DNA of 64,000 bases from Numida meleagris (taxonomy: Eukaryota; Chordata; Aves; Galliformes; Numididae), in contig NC_034422.1 of the NCBI RefSeq assembly GCF_002078875.1, positions 145,988 to 209,987 on the forward strand, in the 5' to 3' direction. Of this stretch, positions 53,588 through 64,000 are shown piece by piece (positions within the stretch are counted from its first letter, which is position 1; every line of letters begins with the position of its first letter). Under the pieces are notes generated by a model. That model searched no databases. It was not told the DNA's origin and saw only the letters and a list, made by a program, of their open reading frames with translations. The translations under genes and the position numbers were made by a program.

Positions 53588-53925
53588 TGCTCCAAAAGTA
53601 AAACCTCCTATTTTATTATGGGGGCTCACGACACCAGAGGTGGATGTTAGTAGTATGGCAGTAGAGACTGAACCTTCCCACCAATATCCCATTACATTTT
53701 GTTGCCATGCAACAAATGGCAGCAGAGGGACAGTCTGTCAGAATGGCATCTGACACGGAAGTGAGTATGGAGCAAAATTCCTCCTTGTGGAAAACGTGGC
53801 ACTTGTTGACATTCATCAATGCTTGCGGAACATTTAGGGAGACCAGTGTCAAACAGTGAATGTTAATACACTGAGGCAGGGGGTGGTACATTTCAGTAAT
53901 GATGCCATCATCACAGCTGTGAAGC
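53588..53925 (+). mobile_element. Mariner (Galluhop-like) transposon remnant, transposase N-terminus
   Basis: The sequence from tgctccaaaagtaaaacctcc onward matches my recall of the avian mariner Galluhop (Mariner1_GG). A start at 53743 reads M-A-S-D-T-E-V-S-M. A frame-shifted continuation reads F-L-L-V-E-N-V-A-L-V-D-I-H-Q-C-L-R-N-I, then a stop, then G-D-Q. This is the helix-turn-helix part of mariner transposases. The frameshift, in-frame stop and loss of the catalytic domain make it dead. Confidence 0.8.
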
Positions 53926-53931
53926 AGTAGG

Positions 53932-54127
53932 TCACCTCATCATTTGCCTTCCTTCATTCACTAAAGCCATCACTCCATCACAGAAGACCACGAGATAGGT
54001 CAGGCACAATTTGTGCTTGGAGAAGCTATGCTGACTGTCTTGGATCACCTCCTTGACTTTCATGTGCACTGACAATAGCTTCCAGCTCCTGCCTCCCACC
54101 TGACCCTGCAGTTCCCTCCCTAAGCAA
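53932..54127 (-). mobile_element. CR1 LINE internal fragment, reverse transcriptase
   Basis: The minus strand reads V-I-Q-D-S-Q-H-S-F-S-K-H-K-L-C-L-T-Y-L-V followed by D-G-V-M-A-L-V. This is the CR1 RT segment usually seen as D-x-Q-H-G-F-x-K-x-x-S-C-L-T. It is far 5' of the tail piece at 53067, and the sequence between them is not CR1, so it is a separate degraded piece. Confidence 0.75.
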
Positions 54128-54546
54128 ATGCTGCAGGGATTCAGGGTTGGGATGTGGGACAGATGGATTTCTTGTGCATGTACAAGGGAGATAACTTTTG
54201 CCCAGTGTTGCCCTGCTGTTCTGCCACTTGCTGTGTCTCTGTGAGTGGAGGGAGCCAAGGACAAGTGCCTATCATGGCCTGTTGGGTTTCTTTCAGTCTT
54301 GGAATTGCTGGCAGTATGAGTGGCTGCATGGGAGTCTGAATGTCACAGGAAAGAGAACAAAGCCCTCTGCTAAACCTGGTCTGGGCTCACCCTCCCAGAG
54401 TGAAGTTTTGGCTACGTGCATCCTGGTGAATCCTGCTTGGGAACTGCTTGTGCTGTGGATAGGCCTTGGTGGCAAGAGCAATTGACTTACCAATGATTCC
54501 ATCAATAATGCATATGCCAGACTTTACTGGGTCCTGTATCTGACCC

Positions 54547-55133
54547 TGTCAATGGTTTATGGGACAGTTTGGCTCAGTTCTGTGACTAATTGGAGCAGAG
54601 GGACCCATGGACCCACACCCCGGGAGAAGGGGAAGAGAAAAAAAAAATGGAAAAAGGTAGGGAGGTGGGCCTAAAAACGAAACAGTGGCAATGAGCTAAG
54701 GGAGAAAACTTACACACATATGATTACTTACATATGATAAAGGAATGCGAGATGACACAGTGTAATACAATAATACAATGTAATTGGAATTGAAGCTAAT
54801 AAATCAAATAAATGAGAGGGAGAGTGTCCAAAACCGAAGACCTTACTCTAATGCTGAAGGCAAGACAGCTAGGGAGGCCACACCGCAGTGACGAGCAGTA
54901 AAAGAAGGAGCAGTGTCATGACTTGTGAACAGTTTTATCTTTCCCTCTAAATGGAAAATCGAAACAGAACAGTGAAAGTCTTGTGGGAGATGTAGTTCTT
55001 CTTCTCTTCTGAGAACCAGTTACCCGAAAATATTGACAATCCATGGAACCGGAGCATTAACTCTTTAACTCCCAGTGCACTACATTATGCTATGAGGTGG
55101 AATACCGATAACAAAAATCATAAAACCATGACA
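54547..55133 (-). mobile_element. Solo LTR of an avian endogenous retrovirus (ERVL-like), 587 bp
   Basis: The + strand begins TGTCAATGG and ends CCATGACA, an imperfect terminal inverted repeat with the canonical TG...CA ends. The flanks carry an exact 5-bp duplication, GACCC, at 54542-54546 and 55134-55138. No internal viral genes or second LTR adjoin it, so it is a recombined solo LTR. The minus orientation is chosen because the TGTCATGGTTT start resembles avian ERVL LTRs as I recall them. A 5-bp duplication fits that class. Confidence 0.85.
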
Positions 55134-56791
55134 GACCCCTTCAGCATAAGGGGGCTTTTTGATCTTTTTATCTTTGAATTTCAGAGTCACGTCGGATGCT
55201 GGTTCTTCCATAGGTGACTAGCTATGGGAAAGCCAATCACGAGTCTGATAAGTGGTGCTTATTTTTTCCTGACCTTTTGTCATGTCCCCTTTTTCCACTG
55301 ATGAGGCACAGACTGGACTGTTTGGAGAAAGCAGTGACGGTACAGTCTTAACCTTGTGCTCTGTAAGACAAAATGTGGGTAAGGCAGTGGTAGTATGATG
55401 TCTTGGTGAAATCTGATGTTACTCGAGGTCTTTCCCTGTCCTTTTTCTGATATGTTCTATTCCCTGTAGCATCTCAGCTATACTCCTTTTTCACCGTTTG
55501 TCTGGTGAAAATTTAAGATTCGGACCCAGAACTATAGCGTGTTAGTATGACGTCTAATAAGGTAGGGCTGTAGTCGGTGGAGTTTTTAGGCCAGGTGGAA
55601 ACAAGGCTGGCTTTTGGTGTCCTCTCTGGTTTGTTTCAAAACACTGTAGCCTGTCTGAGCAGGAGTCCGAATCTCCTGCAGTGCCAACCATGACAGCAGG
55701 TGTTTCTCTTGTATGTCTGTAAATGTTGTCATACAAACAACGAATAGGTCTTATGGATGAACTCTGCAGAAGGGCTGCAGAAAAGGTACTTGTCAATCTT
55801 AGGGTGTAGAGAATTGCGATAACTGCTTAAAATACAAAATGCTCTAATTTACTTCATTGTATTGTCTCCTTTTCTGCCTCCTTCTGTTCCACCCACATGT
55901 TGTGCCTGTCATTAACTGAGAGTATAATCAGTTCAGAGCAGCTCTTGCTTAAGTAAAAACAGATGTAAATGTTCGTAGAATTTCTAGCATAATAGGCAAC
56001 ACATCACTACTTTTTATATGCAACAGTAGCTAAAAGAAAGAATAAAAATAAGCTTTTACTCTTGTCTTTTATCTCTGCATTATCTGTGAATCTGGACTGT
56101 ATTCTACTTAATCTTCCTCAGTAGAGAGATCACAGTGTCCATGCTCTCTGGTATGCGTGCCACTGAAAGCTATGGGAGTTACAGTCTTGTGTTAGCTTAG
56201 ACTGAGGAATCGTCTCTTAATGGTGCTGATGCATCAGTGGTAAATAGTCAAAGCTGAGCATGTGGCTGAATTTGCCTCACCGACTGTGTAAAAACTAGGT
56301 GTGTTTACACTCAGGTTTGTATAAGACAACTATGTGGAGCCTTGTGCTGTTGATGTTAATTAGCTGTGTAGAACCAGCCTCTAAAGGGAACTGAGGCTTT
56401 AACATCACTGCGGGGAAAGCTGTTGTGTGTGCAATGGAAGGGTTGAGTGTGCCAAGCCTGACTTAGTTTGCTGATCTGAGTAGTTTCTCAGATTCTCATT
56501 CATCTTTCTTGTATTCAGTTCTAACTCTCTGTGTTAAAGGGCGTTTAATCCACAGCATTCAGAATGGAAATTTTGAAGCAGTCATTTGCTTCCTTAAGCG
56601 TCCCATCGTGTCACCCCACTGGCAGCTATGTACTGACCTACTAGGACTGTTAGCCCTCAGTGCATTGTTTTACGTCCCTGTTTTTGTGCCCCTAGGAGTT
56701 AGGCTGGGGAGGTTAGAATATCTGGGCAAACGTGAAATGGATTTATGCAGCTTTCAGACTGCCAGAGTCACTGCTACTCAGCCCTGTCATT

Positions 56792-56945
56792 ATTACCATA
56801 ACAACTTAATTATTTTATTTCCAATTGCTATTGTATCGTTGCTATTGTATTGTAGGCACTGTATAAACATACAAAAAATGATGGCCTCTGCGCTGCAGCT
56901 CTTAAAATATTGAGCACACAAAGAGACAGCAGACTGATACAACAA
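56792..56945. repeat. Possible ancient amniote interspersed repeat
   Basis: The run ttgtaggcactgtataaaca, then a purine-rich stretch, gctgcagctcttaaaatatt and a CAAAGAGACAG-like tail, has the layout of an old amniote LINE/SINE tail that I recall only loosely. The match is weak and from memory. Confidence 0.25.
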
Positions 56946-59900
56946 ACAAATCACCAGCCAGTTAAAAGTATAAAGAAACAGCTAGGTTTTACCCTCAGGT
57001 CCTCGTGGCTGTCAGGTGATGGTCTTGTCGTTAAGTTTAAGTTTGCTTTGTCCTGGATGGAAAGGGGCAGGCTTGCTTGTGTATCAGTTTATACAAGTGT
57101 TTATGCTCTGGTTTGTCTTTAAACAATGTAAAATATTTTAGTGCACAGCTTCAGTAAGACAAGAAACCTGAAATAACTGTGGCAAGGGGGACTGTCATGT
57201 ACCAGATGGAGCTGTACGGCTGCTGACAAAAGTCACTGATGGATAATTGGTGGTTTTTGCTACCCCATCTCAGTTGCTATGCAGGATTTGGTATAAGCTA
57301 TCAAAACGTAATTGCCATCATACCCCTGGCTTTCTCTGTTGCCTTCCCCTCAATGCTCTATCATGGTTTAGTTTATAGAGATGTTGGAGAAAAGAGACAC
57401 TTGTAGATACTTGTGTTAACTCTGGACATATGCAATATTCATGTTGAAATACTCGGTGGCTACTTTGAAGGCTGGCTTTTGTTTTGGAAGGCATTTGGGC
57501 AAACAGCAAAGCCAGAAACATGGTCTAGACAATTGTCACACTAGACAGTTAATTCCAATAAGGAACACTCAAAGTCAACACTTGCAACAAGTTGTTTGCA
57601 AATATTCCAGATAAGCAAGGGGTTCCAGGAAGTATTGGAACTATTCTGTTGTGTAATATGTTTGCATAAACCATCAGATAAGGCTGTGTTATCCTGTTAA
57701 AGCAGTGGTTGGAAGTATCTATTTCTGGTTTTCTTTTAAATAGCTTGACCTAAACCTGGCTTGAAATTTTAATAATTTATCTAAATATGGTTAGACAATA
57801 TTCTTTGCATGGTTGTAATGGTAAAAATTGTGATATAAAGGCAGATACAGTGATACGTAGGCTATTAGTAGGCAATGTTATGAGCTGGGCAATGTGAGCT
57901 GAAGATGCTTTCTGAGCTCAGGAGAAGTCAGGGGCATTGTCTTGCAGGAGGCAACATCTAGCAGTGAGCAGCCACTCTCCAGGCAGTGACTTCCTGGAGC
58001 TGATGGGTGGTGGTTTGCTTCTGTACCAGACAGCAACCCCTGCGAGATCCTTCCAGGTACTTAGCATGCAGCTGTTTGACCGAAAAGGAGAGGGGAGAGG
58101 CAGTGTGGTGTTGCGAAGGAAGGAAAAAGCATCATGCACCTCTGCATATCTTTGCCTCTGGGCACTGCTGTAAGAGATGACTGTCCCAATTTCCCTACAG
58201 GAATAGTGAAATCTGCATAGAATGCATTTAAGACAAGGTCTTTCTGGCTAGGGAAATTTGTAGGGATCTTAGTATAACAAAGCAGTGCACCTTTCTAGTG
58301 CAGACTGAGCCGTAGGCAAAGCTCTGGACAAGAGCAGTAGTGTCACTGTTTTACATTGTCTGACTTGCATTTAGAGATGTGTGGGGAACCACAAGCCATA
58401 TAGGCATTTGCTTCCTCCATAAAACCTAATGTGCTCTATGTGACATCACTAAATGGGGTTAATCATTTCTGGGAGTTAGCTCTGCATGTATCACTACCTC
58501 AGGGCATTGAAATCTAGCACTGAAATTGAAGTCAGCCGTTCTGACTCTTGTCTTTTAGTGTCAGTGCTAGAGTATTGTATGTCATTTTTTTATAAAACTG
58601 TCCTGATCAGGAGTTGCCTTTCTAACTTTATTTTCAGCATGCTAGGCTTTCTGCCTTATCAGAACTTTGTTTGTGGTCCTGCTGGATTGATGTTATTTTC
58701 TTAATCCCTCTTTGCTGACACTAAACTTTTTGATATGTTTTGCTTTTGAAAATAACTAGTAGTTATTGTCCATTTTGTTCTGCTTCTCTGCTCTGGTTTT
58801 CTTGTTACTGATGGCCTTGCGGACTGCTGTCCGGTTGCTTTTAATGAACATTTCTGAAGCCCTTTCAGAAATGATGCTTTATAAGCTATGAGATCACAGG
58901 TAATGAGGAATCTTTGCCTATTCAGAGACTTGCTTCTCTGTGGAGCAGTTTTGTGGCTTGGCTTTCCAAAAATGCCATGAATATGGAGCTGCTTGTGAAT
59001 CTTAGATATCTGTGCTGCAGTTTCAGATCTTGGTGGAGAAAAAATGGAAGGAAGAGATGTGTGCAAAAGTAGTTATTGAGCCTTTTCTTATCCTGAGCTA
59101 CTTGTGACAGTAGCTCTTGTTGAAATCAGTACTGTAGCTACTGTACTTGCGTGTGGCATGGAAAAATGGCAGAACCAGGACCATAATTTTTACAGGATTG
59201 GGCTTGAAAAAACCACCCCCTGAACTAAGGAACCTCTTTGCAAGTGGCTATTTCAGGTGAGCCTGTGCAAGACTGTCCATGCTTCTTAGTAAACCTAATT
59301 AGTTCAAGCAGAATACCGTGTTAACTCAGCTGAATTTCTTCTAGTTCTTCACTGGTGCTGAGCAAACTTAGCTGTAATTGTCTGCCTTGCTCTGTATGGC
59401 AGAGGTTCATCCTCCTCCCTTCTCACTGCTTTGGCCACTTTTGCCTTAGTTCAGGAGTGTGGCTTCCTCTGTAACGCAGATTGCTGGGACATCCGTACTG
59501 CTCCATATTGCCAGTCCACCTCTGATTTTGAGCCTAGCAAGAATGATGGGTATCAGCAGAGCCTTAACCACTGTCTTTTGGAATGTTACTGCTCTCAGAC
59601 TCTAAGAAAGGAATACAAGGTGCTGCTTTTATGCTGCTGTTGAAAAGTAATAGCAATAACTAGATTTTTCCTTGCTTGTTGCAGTGCCACAAAGAGATGT
59701 TATTTTAAAAAGAAGTCATTCTAAATCTGGAGCACATATCTCACCAGTTTTTTAAGAAGGCGGGACTTAAAGGCCTGAACTGCACTTTGATGGAGTCTTA
59801 AAAAACAGACTGTGGCAAGTAAATGGTTAACCAATAAGTCAGAGTGTAGAAATAGGAAAGAGGAGTATAATTATCATGGGATAAGCAAATGATTACAGTG

Positions 59901-60161
59901 TTATGATACTCAAAGTATAGCCCTAGAGTCAGGCGCTTAATTATTAATATTATTATTCATGGATGAGTCTTTATGATGTGGGAAATGAATATTTCTAGCA
60001 CTGGAAAGAGATGTAAGATATCAGTTTAATATGCCAAGCAGGATTTACAAGAGAACAGTGTGCTTCATATGAAATAAATATACCCATTAGCCACATGCTC
60101 TCCAGTGGGGATGGAGTCTTCATCTGCTTGCTCCCTAGAGCTGTTTATACAATATGGATTT

Positions 60162-60178
60162 AAAAAAAAAAAAAAAAA
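60162..60178. repeat. Poly-A tract
   Basis: Seventeen consecutive A residues, followed by gaaaaagg. Confidence 0.9.
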
Positions 60179-62146
60179 GAAAAAGGTAGAAACAGCAGGA
60201 ATATCAACAAAAAAACAACCTTCAACTTTCTTCCTTTAATATTTTTACAGGGAAATCAAAATGTCCAAAATGGAGAAGGGAGACAGGTGAAGGAAGAGAT
60301 GAGTGAAGATTCTGGGCTCAGGGAAGGCATGGAAGAGGGCATGGTCTTGGTGATGAGCCCAGGTCTGATTTTCTGGTATCATTGTCTGGATTCTGCCTTC
60401 ACTTACGCACTTCATAACTACACAAATCCACAGAGTGTGGTTAGCAGCACAAGTTGGAGCAGAAAGCAGATAGCACTCACGTAGCTTTGGTGCTGACTTA
60501 AGCATCATCTGCAGCATCACCAAGACCAGGCACTCTAACCTTTGCTTCAGACCTCGTGTCAAACAGGATGTTTTAGAGCATGTGTTTGCTGCATTCCTCC
60601 GCTAGGCTCCTTTATAGCAAAGGCTCATTTATGTAGCACTTAGCTGTATATCATAGTGATTGGGCTGATGCTTACGTTCAGTTTGGAGGCTCCTTTGTAA
60701 AGGGCTGTGTTAATTCTTATTGAACAACAGTACAAACTTGATTCAAATGAGCATCTCAAGCACATCCAGGAAAAACATCAAATGAAATTGCTGTAGTGAA
60801 ATAAATGGGAAAGATTTTCTTTGGTCTCTAGTCACTGAGGGCCGGCATCAGCCTCTGCAAAATCCAGGTGGTGAACTACTTCCTCCTGAAGCAAAGTTGG
60901 ACCATCTGGATAAACATACTGTTTCACTGTCCTTAGTGAAAAGGAACTGGGTCTTGCGAAGCCTAAGGGGTACTAGGTAAAGCCTTGTCTTCGGCTGAGT
61001 AGTGCATCATTTACCAGAGGGAGAAGTGGTGCATAAAGCATTCCAAGGGATGGAGGTTATCTGCATGCTGTGTATGCTGTCACACTTTTGAATGAGAGAT
61101 GCCTATTTTCTTCCCTGTGGGTGTCGCTTTTTGACAGTGTGGCTATTGAACCTATGTTCTCACCTTCTACTCCAGTTCACAAAAGTTGTGTTCTTGTAAA
61201 GAACCAGTGTGTGTGGTGGAGTAGAAGAGAAGTGGAGAAGATGCCTTTCCTTCTTCGCATGCTCTTTTTTTTTCTTTTTTTTTGGCATTATTACAATACA
61301 GCTTTTTTCATATTACTTCCTGTAATATGTCAAGGGCTCCAATGGATTACTATGGCAACTGGTCAGCCAGGCCTGCATACTAAATGGAGACACCTCCATG
61401 AAGGCTCACAAGGGAAGGAGATAAGTGATAATGATGCAAACAAAGAGAACAAACTCCCAGTAACAGCAGTAGCACCGCTTGGCTTCATTAGACTGTGGAG
61501 TGGGATGGGGGAACATGAAGAATGAAAGCTGGTATTACTACTCAGGGCCAGGAATGTTTGTGGAGCACCGGGAGAGAAACATCACACTTTCCTGCTCTGC
61601 CCTCCCTCTGCAGCCTTCACTACAAGCAGATATGTAGCGGACATGTTGGTGTGTAAATATAGGTGGACTGCTAATTTGAGGGGAGTTGGGGGAACTGCTG
61701 TGGGAAATCAGGGATGCAAATGTTCAATTATTGGAGCTTGACAGTGATAAATGGAGAGGGGAAGAGGGGCTGCATGATTGGGTTCCTCCTCGGGGTACTT
61801 CTGTTCATTGGTCTGAGCCTGTGCCCATGGCTCTGGGGAGTGTGGGGCAGAAGGAAGAAGTGTAGCACAACAAAGATGCCTCTCTGGCTTGGGGCAGTAA
61901 GAGCTCACAATAGGGTTCATCTTTTGTTTAATGAAACTAGACAGGAATGTTGTTTCCTAAATATCTGGCAGAGGTAGCAAGGAGATGGAGTGGGAATCTG
62001 TTCTCCCCTGCATGCTCCACCCTCATCCGTCTGCTATGTTGGGTCTCCCTCTTGTCTCCTAGCAGCAAGCCCATATGGTAATTGCTCCTTCTTGTGACTG
62101 CAGGAAGCCAGTCTCTTTGCCAGAGATGAAGGGGGAATATGCAGTA

Positions 62147-62178
62147 GGAGGGAGGGAGGGAAGAAAGGAGGGAGGGGG
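62147..62178 (+). repeat. G-rich purine tract, potential G-quadruplex
   Basis: Five runs of at least three G (62150-62152, 62154-62156, 62158-62160, 62170-62172, 62174-62178) in an all-purine strand, with loops of 1, 1, 9 and 1 nt. Confidence 0.6.
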
Positions 62179-64000
62179 AGACTGGTGTGGCTCTTAGGAC
62201 CAGATGTCCCTGAACAGACTTTGGCCTCTTGGGGTGGCTCATTGTGTACCACTCTGGGTCAGACCTTCTCAGCTCCTTTATCTCTGCATTTCCCATCCCC
62301 GCCCCGTGGTTAATGTCCTTGTATCAGGGACCACTTGAACCTGGCACCACTGATAAAAATTCAGTGCACTTCAATCCTGCCTGAACTTTGGGATTAACTA
62401 GGTGAGTGGATGTCCCCAAGGCAGAGGCAGTGGAGGCCATCTGGCTGTTTGTAGTATGGCAGGGTAGCCTGTCTGAATGTGCCTCTAGCCCAGAAAGATG
62501 TGCTGGATACAGGGGAGTTCAATGGACGTGCCTGTCTAGCTCAGGTCGTAAGCTGAATCCTCCCAGAGTCTGGCACAGATGATTACAGCTACTGCCTTGG
62601 TCATGCCTTTCTTCTGAAGACCTCCATGAGCCATCACCAGCTGGCTTCTGTGCTTCACTGAGAGCAGATTTCCCCTTGTCTTCTATGGGGTTGCATTGGT
62701 GCATGAGGATGAGAATTTCACACATCACCACTCTGTTAAAACAACACATTTCTCACAAGCCAGGCAAAGTGCTTGCCCATCTGCCAGGCAGCTTCTTGAA
62801 GGTGCATGCAGAGATACTCCTCTGGTACAGGAGCAAGACCACAGAGCACAAAAGGTGATAGTGAATGCTAGAGAAAGAGGTAGACTTGCTCTTCCTTAAA
62901 ACATTGCTGACCTTGTAAATTAATGAAAGCTGCTGAAAGACAATGTGCAATGAACAAAACATGAATTTAGCAGTACTTTCACCCATTTCTAATGATTTAG
63001 AGCACTGCACAGAAAATCATGTGATGTTGTTGTTCTGGGGCTCCAGTTCTGACAGTAATACTTGCAGGTGCTTACTAAACTGACAGCCAGCAGAGGCTGC
63101 TGAACTTTGTTGCAACAGTGACAGGGCCAGCACATCTGTGGTATGATTCTGTGTACAGTGCTCTGCAGATCAACCTTTAAAGTATGTATTCGCTGCAGAA
63201 TTATTAAAGGCATCCTTTTTCTTAGCATCCACTTTGGTTTATTCTAGATAACCACACTGCAGAACTGCAGCTTAGCTAACTGTGCTGCATTGTTCACTGT
63301 CATCCACAGGGCTCCTATGTTCACAGCCCATAGCACTCTATGCTGTGGTAAGATGTGTAGTATTGAATACATTTTCCAGAGAGTTTGTTAGTCCTAATGT
63401 ATATGAAAGAATTAGAGAGCTATCCGCCCTTGAATGATTGAGTGGATTTGAGTTACCAAAATGAGAGCACCTGTAATATTGCCTACCCTCCAGGGCTCCA
63501 AAGTAGCACATTGCTGAAGTCATCGTGGAGCTGCTCTTGGCAGGTTTGCTGTTTGCCTGTAGCAAGGCCATCTCATCCTGTTGCTAGGTGCAGGGCCTTA
63601 ACAGACTTAACAAAACTGATACACTAAGTGAAAGATTTGCACCACTGATTCTTTCCTCTGCTCCCCTACAGCATGTTATATCAGTATGGTATCCCTCCTG
63701 CTCTTTGATCTGTGCCCCAAATGGTTGTCACCACAGTCCTCCCACTGTCACGTAACCAGGTACGGTTTCACATATTAATGAAGGTACTTCAAAAGTTTGG
63801 AGATGTGGTTCCTATGCGTCTTTGGAGTGGCATATGGAGTTGAAAGTAAGAGACAGAGCCAGCCTCCTGTCTTTTTCAGTGGTGATGTTGGTAAGACTAA
63901 AGTAGCAAGAAGGATCCTGAATAACTGTGATGGTAATAACTACTTAAATACATATGTTTGACTTTATCAAGTTCTTTGAACTGGGCACAGCTCTAACAAG
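62179..64000. other. Intergenic sequence, no gene supported
   Basis: Only short overlapping open frames on both strands (the longest is the 119-codon minus-strand frame extending to 62296). Nothing recognised up to the window end. Confidence 0.6.

Larger units (their letters stand above)
55139..62145. other. Intergenic sequence, no gene supported
   Basis: It includes a probable ancient interspersed repeat near 56790-56945, a 17-A tract (60162-60178) and a 10-bp-stem hairpin (58849-58873). The longest open frames are 61070-61525 (151 codons) and 56509-56913 (134 codons). Neither has recognisable domains, and the latter overlaps the suspected repeat. Confidence 0.55.

Noticed and set aside
61070..61525. 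151-codon plus-strand open frame
   Set aside because: It includes a low-complexity phenylalanine run from a T tract (61266-61283) and has no recognisable domain.
28633..64000. HIC2 or another neighbouring gene inside the window
   Set aside because: No BTB or C2H2 zinc-finger coding sequence, and no other known domain, was found on either strand.

Overview
This window is vertebrate nuclear DNA and most likely from a bird. It has split exons with GT-AG introns, AT-rich and CpG-poor non-coding sequence, CR1 LINE fragments ending in the avian-style ATCATAGAATC repeat, a Galluhop-like mariner remnant, and an avian-type solo LTR. The CR1/mariner combination points to a galliform (chicken, turkey, quail group). 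That species assignment is inference from recalled repeat families, not a database result.

Region 1-28.6 kb holds the 3' part of PI4KA (phosphatidylinositol 4-kinase III alpha) on the + strand. I traced 36 consecutive coding exons from 3434 to the TGA at 27960-27962. Every junction uses GT-AG, all phases agree, and the exons sum to 3981 nt, i.e. 1326 codons plus stop. They cover the helical solenoid part, the PIK accessory domain and the whole lipid-kinase domain (F-K-V-G-D-D, D-R-H-N-G-N and D-F-G all intact). The roughly 780 N-terminal residues and the promoter lie upstream of the window. The 3'UTR runs to a canonical AATAAA at 28602.

Region 28.6-64 kb contains no protein-coding gene I can support. 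It holds a CpG-rich higher-order minisatellite followed by a promoter-like motif cluster (29.14-29.74 kb), a near-ideal CTCF-type motif (33.68 kb), CR1 copies (35.8 and 46.7 kb), and a repeat island at 53.07-55.14 kb. That island contains a CR1 3' tail, a mariner piece, a CR1 reverse-transcriptase piece and a 587-bp solo LTR flanked by a 5-bp duplication. There are also several simple repeats. The many short open frames here look like chance.

I found no undescribed multi-gene system. The most notable unexplained signals are a perfect 26-bp palindrome in a PI4KA intron, a triplicated AATTGCAT block in another intron, the CpG-rich minisatellite, the CTCF-like palindrome, and a 184-codon open frame on the minus strand at 47.4-48.0 kb.
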